Source of the DNA: JBKBUF01 sp046290815
GTDB taxonomy: Bacteria > Bacteroidota > Bacteroidia > Cytophagales > Cytophagaceae
Reading direction: 5' to 3'
DNA: 64,000 nt
Assembly (NCBI GenBank): GCA_046290815.1
Contig: JBKBUF010000020.1
Location: forward strand, 25,291 to 89,290
A program made the position numbers and the translations under genes. A model generated the notes under the pieces. It worked only from the letters and a program-made list of their open reading frames with translations, did no database searches and was not told the DNA's origin. Below, one piece after another: positions 27,408 through 34,671 of this stretch. Within the stretch, counting starts at the first letter, position 1, and the number at the start of each line of letters is the position of its first letter.

Positions 27408-27863
27408 CTAAAACTGTATATCATCTGTGGAGAAACGTTCCGTCACTTCGATCGGAACTTTTCTTCGTATAAACCATACCTGAGCAATGACTACTCCCTT
27501 CAATGAAAGGCTTGCACTTCTTGAAAACATAAGCATTGGCAAGGTTTTAAGCATTTCAGTAATATCTGCAGTAAAATTCATACTGTAACTCTGGCAGGAT
27601 CTTTTAGGCATTACTATCTTATCTCTGGTAGTAACAACGCCCATAGGTCGGCCATTTAGTTCAGCATTCAGATTACAGCTTCTGACTTTTATCTTAAATC
27701 TGTTAGGATTGTTTACCTTAAGGTTAACCTTAACAGTTGCCATATTACCCTGACGATCCACTAGTTCTATCCCCTCGATCTCCTTTACCTCCACCTGCTT
27801 TACAGATATACAACCGGTAAACGCCACAGCCATTATCAACAAATAAATAAAATGCTTCTTCAT
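27408..27863 (-). CDS. LEA14-like (LEA type 2) lipoprotein
   Basis: A 151-residue lipoprotein (lipobox FTGC, lipidated C18). The rest fits the LEA_2/WHy domain: VELVDRQGNMATVKVNLKVNNPNRFKIKVRSCNLNAELNGRPMGVV, with the NPNRF turn typical of the family. Such proteins are linked to stress tolerance in plants and bacteria; the bacterial role is poorly known. Monocistronic. Confidence 0.82.
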   Translation of the reverse strand: MKKHFIYLLIMAVAFTGCISVKQVEVKEIEGIELVDRQGNMATVKVNLKVNNPNRFKIKVRSCNLNAELNGRPMGVVTTRDKIVMPKRSCQSYSMNFTADITEMLKTLPMLMFSRSASLSLKGVVIAQVWFIRRKVPIEVTERFSTDDIQF

Positions 27864-27938
27864 AAAAAGTAGAGGTAGAGTTAAGTTTTAAAAAACTAAG
27901 TTATATAAAAATAACCATCAAATACGAAAAGTGTTAAA

Positions 27939-28406
27939 TCAGTTTTTATCAAGGTATTGCAATAATCTATCCAGAAAAACAGCCTGAGCAGGATTGATCT
28001 TCTTTTTCGCCTCCTGAATAATGAAGAATTCCCCCTTATCCACTTCCGGAAATGCCGCCTTTTTGCCGGAACGTGGTGGCCATTCCAATTCAAAATTAAC
28101 TGAACTTACAAACCTGATATTTGAATCATTGCATTCAAAGGTCCAGCAATGTACCCATTTGCCTCCTTTTTGTTTTGCAGCACCAAGACTAATTAATGGC
28201 TCTACGGGAACAATGCCTGTTTCTTCAAAAAATTCTCTTTTGGCAGCAGCCTCATATTCTTCATCCTTTTCCGGCTCACCTTTAGGTATTGTCCAGTATC
28301 CTTCATTTTTGTTTTTAAAGTATGGACCTCCAGGATGAACCAGAAAAACTTCCGGTGCACCCTGGCAAAGTCGGTACATAAGCAGGCCTGCACTAATACC
28401 TGCCAT
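27939..28406 (-). CDS. NUDIX hydrolase
   Basis: A 155-residue protein with a complete Nudix box at residues 43-65, matching GX5EX7REUXEEXGU (REFFEETGI is its core); the glutamates bind the metal used to hydrolyse nucleoside-diphosphate-linked substrates. The N-terminal strand (AGLLMYRLCQGAPEVFLVHPGG) and the PKGEPE motif resemble diadenosine-polyphosphate/MutT-like hydrolases. The substrate is not decidable. Its ATG overlaps the stop of the CDGSH gene (TAATG), so translation is probably coupled. Confidence 0.93.
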   Translation of the reverse strand: MAGISAGLLMYRLCQGAPEVFLVHPGGPYFKNKNEGYWTIPKGEPEKDEEYEAAAKREFFEETGIVPVEPLISLGAAKQKGGKWVHCWTFECNDSNIRFVSSVNFELEWPPRSGKKAAFPEVDKGEFFIIQEAKKKINPAQAVFLDRLLQYLDKN

Positions 28407-28627
28407 TATTTTTTCTCAGGCAGATCAAAAGCCTGCACGTTGCTTTCAAAATATCCTTTATGCGAACCGTCACAGAAAGGTTTATTTTTTGATTGTCCGC
28501 AACGACATAAGGAAACAAGCGTCCTTCCTCCCAGGCCGAAAGCATTGCCATTCTGATCCGCAATTTCGAAATCCCCTTCTACCCGTAGAGATCCGTTGTT
28601 CATTACTGTTAGTTTAGTTTTGCTCAT
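28406..28627 (-). CDS. CDGSH iron-sulfur domain protein
   Basis: A 73-residue protein consisting of one CDGSH domain. The 2Fe-2S ligands are visible in CRCGQSKNKPFCDGSH: three cysteines and one histidine. CDGSH proteins carry redox-active, labile 2Fe-2S clusters, with proposed roles in electron transfer or cluster donation. It lies directly upstream of, and overlaps, the Nudix gene, suggesting coupled expression. Confidence 0.93.
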   Translation of the reverse strand: MSKTKLTVMNNGSLRVEGDFEIADQNGNAFGLGGRTLVSLCRCGQSKNKPFCDGSHKGYFESNVQAFDLPEKK

Positions 28628-28630
28628 ATT

Positions 28631-28771
28631 AAGTTCAAAGTTTAAAGTTTAAAGTGATTGTAAAGCATTATAATATCTTTTAGAAGATCCCTCCTGCGTC
28701 GGGATGACCGGATAAACAAACACTTCCTTAAAATATCTTAATTCTTAATTCTTAATTCTTAATTCTTAATT
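28631..28771. repeat. Heptamer repeats AAGTTYA and TTAATTC
   Basis: Two short tandem arrays between recG and the CDGSH gene: about three copies of AAGTTYA (28631-28655), and four full plus one partial copy of TTAATTC (28738-28771). They are too short and AT-rich to be a CRISPR and probably arise by slippage. They lie immediately downstream of the recG stop. Confidence 0.7.
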
Positions 28772-28773
28772 AA

Positions 28774-30873
28774 TCAAGATATTCTCCCCCATGTCAACGC
28801 ATTCTTACTCGCCTTGCTCACCTGTGCTTTTATTCTTTCATGCTCAGGCAACATAAAGTCCGGATCTTTGTCAATGATCTCCATTGCTGCTTCTCTTGCT
28901 TCCTGCAAGATATGCGCATCCTGAGAAAGATCAGCTATATGCAAATCCGGTAAACCGCTTTGCTGAGTACCTGCAAGATCTCCGGGACCGCGAAGTCTCA
29001 AATCAACATCTGCAATCTCAAAACCATTGTTGGTGCGTACCATTGTATCTATTCTGACTTTTCCTTCTCTGGTAAGATTGTATTTGGTCATTAATATACA
29101 ATATGATTGCTCTGCTCCTCTTCCTACGCGTCCTCTTAACTGATGCAATTGTGAAAGACCAAATCGTTCTGCATTTTCTATTACCATAACAGAAGCATTC
29201 GGAACATTTACTCCGACCTCTATTACTGTGGTGGCCACCATAATTTTTGTTTCACCTTTCACAAAGCGCTGCATCTCGTAGTCTTTGGCTTCTGCATTCA
29301 TCTTTCCATGTACTATGCTCAATGCATAATCAGGAAATGCTCTTGCAATGCTTTCATAGCCATCCATCAGATCTTTCAAATCAAGCTTCTCAGACTCATC
29401 GATCAAGGGATAAACGACATACACCTGTCTTCCCAATTCTATCTGCTGCCTCATAAAACCGAATACCTTTATCCTGTCTTTGTCGTACTGATGAATGGTT
29501 TTAATCGGCTTTCTTCCTTTTGGCAATTCATCTATCACTGAAACATCCAGATCTCCATATAAGGTCATCGCCAGTGTTCTTGGTATCGGTGTAGCAGTCA
29601 TAACAAGTATGTGGGGAGGTATGTCCGGATTCTTCTTCCAGAGCTTCGCTCTTTGTGCTACGCCGAAACGGTGCTGCTCATCTATAATACATATTCCAAG
29701 ATTCTGAAACTTTACCGCATCTTCGAGCAAAGCGTGTGTACCTATCAAAATTTTCAACCTTCCGCTCTCAAGTTCTTCATGTATTAACCTTCTGTCTTTT
29801 TGTTTGGTGGAACCTGTCAGCTTGGCAATAGGTATATTCAGTTTATCCGCAAATTCTTTCAGTCCCTGATAATGTTGATCTGCCAGTATCTCAGTAGGAG
29901 CCATCAATGCAGCCTGTGCATTATTATCAATGGACATAAGCATACAAATAAAACCTACTATTGTCTTCCCGCTTCCCACATCACCCTGAAGTAATCTGTT
30001 CATTTGTTTACCGGAACAAACATCCTTATATATCTCCTTTATAACTCTTTTCTGTGCATCAGTAAGGTCATAGGGTAGATGTGATTTGTAAAAATCATTA
30101 AGTGTTGGTATTGATTTAAAAATCATTCCCCGCAAATCAGCTTTCCTTGTATTTTTTAACTTCAGCAACTTCAGCTGTACATAAAACAATTCCTCAAACT
30201 TTAGTCTCTTCTTGGCAGCATCCAATGTTTTCTGGTCGGAAGGGAAGTGAATATTCTTCAATGCAGTTTTCCTGTCAATAAGCCTGAACTTCTCCAGCAC
30301 GTACTGAGGTAATGATTCCTGAATGTGTGGGAATGTGACTTCAAGCACCTTCTCCTGAATCTTAGATATCAGCTTGCTGTCAACAAATCTTGCCTTGAGC
30401 TTCTCCGTGGTGCTGTATACCGGCTGCAATCCTTTCCCTTCAGACTTTTCAGAAAACAATTCGATTTCAGGATGCGCTATATTGATTTTTCTTCCAAATA
30501 AAGATGGCTTACCAAAAACCAGGTATTCAACTCCGGGCTTTATGGCATTGGTAACCCATTTGATCCCCTGAAACCATACAAGCTCAAGTGAACCGGTAGC
30601 ATCCATCAGATTTGCAACAAGGCGTTTCTTTCCTCCTGCTCCTATTGTAGACATGGATGTTATCTTTCCTCTTACCTGCACATATGGCATGTCTTCATAA
30701 ATTTCTTCAATGGCATAAATACGTGAGCGATCCTCGTATCTGTATGGATAAAACTGCAGGAGATCTGCATAGGTAAATATGGAAAGCTCACGGTTAAGCA
30801 ATTCGGCCCTTTGCGGACCAATGCCCTTGAGATATTCTATTCTGGTTTCAAATATGTTGTCTTTCCCAACCAT
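28774..30873 (-). CDS. recG: ATP-dependent DNA helicase RecG
   Basis: A 699-residue protein, the usual RecG length. It has an N-terminal wedge/OB domain (about 60-160), Walker A GDVGSGKT (about residue 293), DEQH Walker B in IIDEQHRFGVAQRAKLW, motif III TATPIPRTLAMTLYGDLDVS, motif VI QLRGRVGRG, and the C-terminal RecG block (LRGPGDLAGTQQSGLPDL). RecG remodels stalled forks and branched DNA in recombination and repair. It lies 51 bases downstream of the LysR gene in the same direction. Confidence 0.97.
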   Translation of the reverse strand: MVGKDNIFETRIEYLKGIGPQRAELLNRELSIFTYADLLQFYPYRYEDRSRIYAIEEIYEDMPYVQVRGKITSMSTIGAGGKKRLVANLMDATGSLELVWFQGIKWVTNAIKPGVEYLVFGKPSLFGRKINIAHPEIELFSEKSEGKGLQPVYSTTEKLKARFVDSKLISKIQEKVLEVTFPHIQESLPQYVLEKFRLIDRKTALKNIHFPSDQKTLDAAKKRLKFEELFYVQLKLLKLKNTRKADLRGMIFKSIPTLNDFYKSHLPYDLTDAQKRVIKEIYKDVCSGKQMNRLLQGDVGSGKTIVGFICMLMSIDNNAQAALMAPTEILADQHYQGLKEFADKLNIPIAKLTGSTKQKDRRLIHEELESGRLKILIGTHALLEDAVKFQNLGICIIDEQHRFGVAQRAKLWKKNPDIPPHILVMTATPIPRTLAMTLYGDLDVSVIDELPKGRKPIKTIHQYDKDRIKVFGFMRQQIELGRQVYVVYPLIDESEKLDLKDLMDGYESIARAFPDYALSIVHGKMNAEAKDYEMQRFVKGETKIMVATTVIEVGVNVPNASVMVIENAERFGLSQLHQLRGRVGRGAEQSYCILMTKYNLTREGKVRIDTMVRTNNGFEIADVDLRLRGPGDLAGTQQSGLPDLHIADLSQDAHILQEAREAAMEIIDKDPDFMLPEHERIKAQVSKASKNALTWGRIS

Positions 30874-30924
30874 TAAAACAAAAGTAATGAATACTTACAA
30901 TACCTGAAATCTTTTAACAACTGT

Positions 30925-31863
30925 TTACTCAAAATTTGCTGCAAGTTCTTCTACCTGACTGAAATGCTTCTTAACCAACTCTACCTTTTGTTCATTTAAA
31001 TATTTTAGAAATGCAGTGGCAACAGGTGAGAGATTTTTCCCTTTAAGCCAGATGATTCTCCACCTTGTCTTTATAGGAAGACCTTTGATGGGAATAATTT
31101 TCAGCTCACCATTCAGCAGCTCATTTTTTATTCCAATGATAGGCATAATGGAGAAGCCCAATCCTGCAAGTACAGCCTGCTTTACTGCTTCATTGGAAGT
31201 TAACTCCATTTTCTTGGTGACTGGTGTCTTATTCTTCTCCAAAAATTTCTCCATCGTCTGCCTTGTACCTGATCCACCTTCGCGGAAAATTAAGGGAAAC
31301 TTTTCGAACAGATTATTCAGATCCGCGCTTTTCCTGATCCTGGTTTCTCTATTTCCCACCAGAAATAATTTGTTATCGAGCAAATCTACCTTGTTAACAG
31401 AAAGACTGTCCGGTAAAATAGACACCAGTGAAAAATCCACTTCATTTCTTTCCAGACTTTTTACAACCTTACTCTTATTAGTCACATCCATGAGCAGTTC
31501 TACACCAGGATTTTCTAAAATAAAATCAGAGAGAAAATATGGCATCACATATTTTCCTGTAGATACAACAGATATTTTTAATTTTCCGGAAAGTTGTCCT
31601 TTAAAAGCCGATGTTTTGTAATTGATGGCATGCACTTCATTTAAAATTCTCTCAGCTGCTACTGCAATCTCTTTTCCGAAATCGGTAATATAAATCTTCC
31701 TCCCCACCACCTCAGTAAGAGGAATATCAAACTGATCCTGAAAATTTCTAAGCTGAATCGATACAGCAGGCTGAGTCAGAAATAACTCTTCAGCGGCTTT
31801 AGTTACGCTTTGGGTCTGAGCCACTTTTTGAAATATCTGCAATTGATTAAGGGTATAATTCAT
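30925..31863 (-). CDS. LysR-family transcriptional regulator
   Basis: A 312-residue protein with an N-terminal winged helix-turn-helix (residues 2-60; QSVTKAAEELFLTQPAVSIQLRNFQDQFDIPLTEVVGRKIYIT) and a periplasmic-binding-protein-like effector domain (about 90-295). It is divergent from the SbtA-type bicarbonate transporter with 87 bases between the starts. LysR proteins of the CmpR/CbbR type control inorganic-carbon genes in autotrophs, so control of the transporter is the natural inference. A strong promoter is visible at 31888-31918. Confidence 0.92.
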   Translation of the reverse strand: MNYTLNQLQIFQKVAQTQSVTKAAEELFLTQPAVSIQLRNFQDQFDIPLTEVVGRKIYITDFGKEIAVAAERILNEVHAINYKTSAFKGQLSGKLKISVVSTGKYVMPYFLSDFILENPGVELLMDVTNKSKVVKSLERNEVDFSLVSILPDSLSVNKVDLLDNKLFLVGNRETRIRKSADLNNLFEKFPLIFREGGSGTRQTMEKFLEKNKTPVTKKMELTSNEAVKQAVLAGLGFSIMPIIGIKNELLNGELKIIPIKGLPIKTRWRIIWLKGKNLSPVATAFLKYLNEQKVELVKKHFSQVEELAANFE

Positions 31864-31887
31864 AAATAATATTTATGGAAAACATAT

Positions 31888-31918
31888 CAAATATAAATAA
31901 AAATATATGAATTACAAA
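31888..31918 (-). promoter_or_regulatory. Complete Bacteroidota promoter: TTTG-N19-TATATTTG (minus strand)
   Basis: On the minus strand, TTTG (31915-31918) and TATATTTG (31888-31895) are separated by 19 bases, matching the Bacteroidota consensus TTTG-N17-23-TAnnTTTG. It drives the LysR gene with a leader of about 20 bases and overlaps the sbtA upstream region, which allows autoregulation. Confidence 0.65.
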
Positions 31919-31950
31919 TAACAACTTTGTGCCAACAAAAGAGACCTGTT

Positions 31951-32949
31951 ATGAATCTAAATTTATTGATTGAAAACCTTACCAATCCCGCGCTGTTGTT
32001 CTTTGTACTTGGCTTAATAGCAGTGTACATCCACAGTGATCTTAAAATTCCTGCGAACTCTTCCAAATTCATTTCACTATATCTGCTTTTCAGCATCGGC
32101 TTCAAAGGAGGTCAGGAACTTTCACAGGAGCCGTTTTCTCAGGAGGTTTTATGGTCTATGATTTTTGGAATATGCATTTCACTTGCAATCCCGGTTTACA
32201 CCTTTTTTATACTGAAGAGAAAACTTAATGTATATGATGCCGGTGCAATTGCAGCAGCTTACGGTTCGGTAAGTGCGGTTACCTTTGTAACAGCAGTAAG
32301 TTACCTTGAGTCCCAACATATGGAAATTAACGGCCACATGGTAGCCATAATGGCCCTTATGGAATCACCTGCCATCATTGCAGGGCTAATATTGATTTCC
32401 ATTTACAATACCAGTTCCGAAGACCGAATCAAAAAATCAACAGCATTAAAACATTCTTTCACCAACGGAAGTGTACTGATGATACTTGGTAGCCTTGTGA
32501 TTGGCTATCTTGCCAGTGCCAAACATGCAGAAGGAATTAAGCCTTTTACAACTGATATTTTCAAAGGCTTTCTTGCAATCTTTCTTCTGGATATGGGCAT
32601 TGCAAGCGGAAAGAAAATCGGGGCACTGAAATCGACAGGAGTATTTCCTCTTTTATTTGCAGTGATAATTCCATTGTTCAATGGAACTGTAGTAGCCCTT
32701 TTGAGCGCTATCGTTACCGACGATGTGAGCAACCGGTTTGTATTTGCAGTTCTTGCAGCCAGTGCATCATATATTGCAGTACCTGCAGCAATGAAAATTG
32801 CAGCACCAAAAGCTAATCCGGGAATATTCCTGCCCATGACGCTGGCCGTAACATTTCCAATTAATATTACATTCGGCATGCCATTGTACTTCTGGATGGT
32901 GAGTGCTTCTCCGGGTTTACATGCAAGTTTTGTAAGCTTTATAAAGTAA
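31951..32949 (+). CDS. sbtA: SbtA-type sodium-dependent bicarbonate transporter
   Basis: A 332-residue membrane protein from ATG 31951 (MNLNLLIENLTNPALLFFVLGLIAVYI); an upstream TTG-type start at 31927 adds eight unlikely residues. About ten membrane segments form two inverted halves. The family motifs GFKGGQEL (about residue 50), AIAAAYGSVSAVTFVTA (about 100-116) and DMGIASGKKIG (about 215) match SbtA. SbtA imports HCO3- with Na+ in cyanobacteria. No SbtB regulator gene is adjacent; the divergent LysR gene is the only partner seen. Heterotrophs may use it to supply bicarbonate for anaplerotic carboxylation. Confidence 0.88.
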   Translation: MNLNLLIENLTNPALLFFVLGLIAVYIHSDLKIPANSSKFISLYLLFSIGFKGGQELSQEPFSQEVLWSMIFGICISLAIPVYTFFILKRKLNVYDAGAIAAAYGSVSAVTFVTAVSYLESQHMEINGHMVAIMALMESPAIIAGLILISIYNTSSEDRIKKSTALKHSFTNGSVLMILGSLVIGYLASAKHAEGIKPFTTDIFKGFLAIFLLDMGIASGKKIGALKSTGVFPLLFAVIIPLFNGTVVALLSAIVTDDVSNRFVFAVLAASASYIAVPAAMKIAAPKANPGIFLPMTLAVTFPINITFGMPLYFWMVSASPGLHASFVSFIK

Positions 32950-33182
32950 AATTCCAAACCCGGAATTCTAATTCGCCGTGTAGTTAACCGTCTTTGAGAA
33001 GCAGGGGGCATGGAAAATTTCTTCTGCTTCGCAATGATGCAAATTTTTATTATTCAGCTTTAACGAAACAACATTGAAATAACAATGGCTTGAATCATCA
33101 TTTTCATATATTGAGCAACTTTTAATACTCAATATTAATTTTCTTAAAACTCCGCGTGCATTCCCTGCAGTGATACTACCTG

Positions 33183-34667
33183 CTATTTTATAATCAAGAA
33201 ACTTTCTGAATGGTCTTTTTCAAGATCAGTAACAATCAAAAAATACTTTCCATGTGCTAGTCCTGAAACATGCAAAATTGCATTTTCAATTACCTCTTCA
33301 GCTAATAAAATTTTTCCTTCAGAATTTAGTATAACAATATTTGAATGTTTTATTCCGGTAATATTCAATTGCTGATCAAAAGGATTAGGATATATTTTAA
33401 CATCACCAATGGTTTTTCTGATTGAAATTACCTTTGAGTATGTAATCTCGCCATCAGCTTCCACAATCTTCAATCTGAAAAATTCTCCATTGTCCTGGTC
33501 TTCATTAATACTCCATCTTTGGAGCATACTGCCTAACTTTTGTACTGTAAAGAATTGCTCTCCATCCATTGAATGTTCAACAAAAATACTCTCCACATTT
33601 CTTATATCAGCAATTTTCCATTCCAGAAACCTACCATACTTTTCATCTTCTAACCTAAAATAAATAATATCTAGAGGAAGAGGATCTGCACATGGACAAC
33701 TTGTCGGAACCGTCAATGTAGCTCCGACGCAAGGCTTTACTCTTGCTTCTACATTGGAAACATTTAGTATAGATAAACTATACGGCGGGATAAATGAGGT
33801 ACGACTACCTGCAGTATTTCCGGTGGTCGAAGTAAATAAGTTGTTTCTCGCAGTTACAGCAGTAAAATTATTTTCAAAAAGGTCTATTGGCCTTGATACG
33901 CCTTTAAACACATTGCTTTCTACCAATATATCTGCTTCAAGTCCGGCACGAACACAATGATTAGCCTGAGGACTGTCAAAAAGATTATTTACCACATGCA
34001 CTTTACCAAACCTTACTCTTGGCATTCTTTCCGCACAACCTGCTGTCCAGTAATTGAACATCATGGTTACCCGTAGCTTCCCTCTGTCGGTTGTTCTGCT
34101 ATCCGAGTTGCCGATAAGATTGGAAAATTTATGATTCACCGAGGCAGCAGAATATGAAAATTTAGTCCACGTGACAGTAATGTAATCAGAGCCGTTAATT
34201 ATATCAAGATTACCATCCTGACCATCACTTATATCGCAATGATCGATCCATACATTAGTGGAATTATCGATAGTCATACAATCAACCCCATCTACATCAA
34301 TAGCACCCGGACCTTTGATGATCATATTTCTGATTATAACATTGGCGGCATTTTTAATGTCTATTCCACCATTGAGCGTAGCGCCGGGCAAGCCGAAAAT
34401 GGTTTTATTTGAAGTAACTCTAACCCTGGTAGCAGCACCGGAGCCCATCGTACCTGAAACATAAATTACTTTTGCTCCTGTTGAGCCGGCCTCTGTTTGT
34501 AACTGAGCCAGTGTTGTAACAGTTACAGGTGTTACATTTCCGCCGCCGGTGGTGCCGCCATTCATGGCTGCCCAACCCACCGGAGTACACATATCCTGCC
34601 CTATACTTATCATTGGCAGGACTGTGTACAATAGACTAATAAGGATTGCAAACCGGAACTGTAGCAT
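33183..34667 (-). CDS. T9SS-secreted pectate lyase, PL1 family
   Basis: A 494-residue enzyme with a signal peptide (to about residue 24). A right-handed beta-helix (about 60-300) has the PL1 motifs WIDHCDIS (about 138-145), DGNLDI for calcium binding, and RMPRVRFGKVHVVNN with the catalytic arginine in RMPRVR. It cleaves polygalacturonate by beta-elimination with calcium. The C-terminal region (from about residue 330, LDIIYFRLEDEKYGRFLEWKI) is the linker and T9SS type A sorting domain (IYPNPFDQQLNITG), so it is exported to the surface. It starts 4 bases after the GH74 gene ends, forming an operon for xyloglucan and pectin attack. Confidence 0.94.
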   Translation of the reverse strand: MLQFRFAILISLLYTVLPMISIGQDMCTPVGWAAMNGGTTGGGNVTPVTVTTLAQLQTEAGSTGAKVIYVSGTMGSGAATRVRVTSNKTIFGLPGATLNGGIDIKNAANVIIRNMIIKGPGAIDVDGVDCMTIDNSTNVWIDHCDISDGQDGNLDIINGSDYITVTWTKFSYSAASVNHKFSNLIGNSDSRTTDRGKLRVTMMFNYWTAGCAERMPRVRFGKVHVVNNLFDSPQANHCVRAGLEADILVESNVFKGVSRPIDLFENNFTAVTARNNLFTSTTGNTAGSRTSFIPPYSLSILNVSNVEARVKPCVGATLTVPTSCPCADPLPLDIIYFRLEDEKYGRFLEWKIADIRNVESIFVEHSMDGEQFFTVQKLGSMLQRWSINEDQDNGEFFRLKIVEADGEITYSKVISIRKTIGDVKIYPNPFDQQLNITGIKHSNIVILNSEGKILLAEEVIENAILHVSGLAHGKYFLIVTDLEKDHSESFLIIK

Positions 34668-34671
34668 GACC

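Noticed and set aside
28738..28771. TTAATTC array as a binding-site cluster
   Set aside because: Pure short AT-rich heptamers beside recG; slippage is a simpler cause.
31016..31621. 201-codon plus-strand ORF
   Set aside because: Antisense to the LysR gene; no domain, composition follows the reverse of the true gene.
32505..33011. 168-codon minus-strand ORF
   Set aside because: Antisense to sbtA; basic, repetitive composition typical of a shadow frame.
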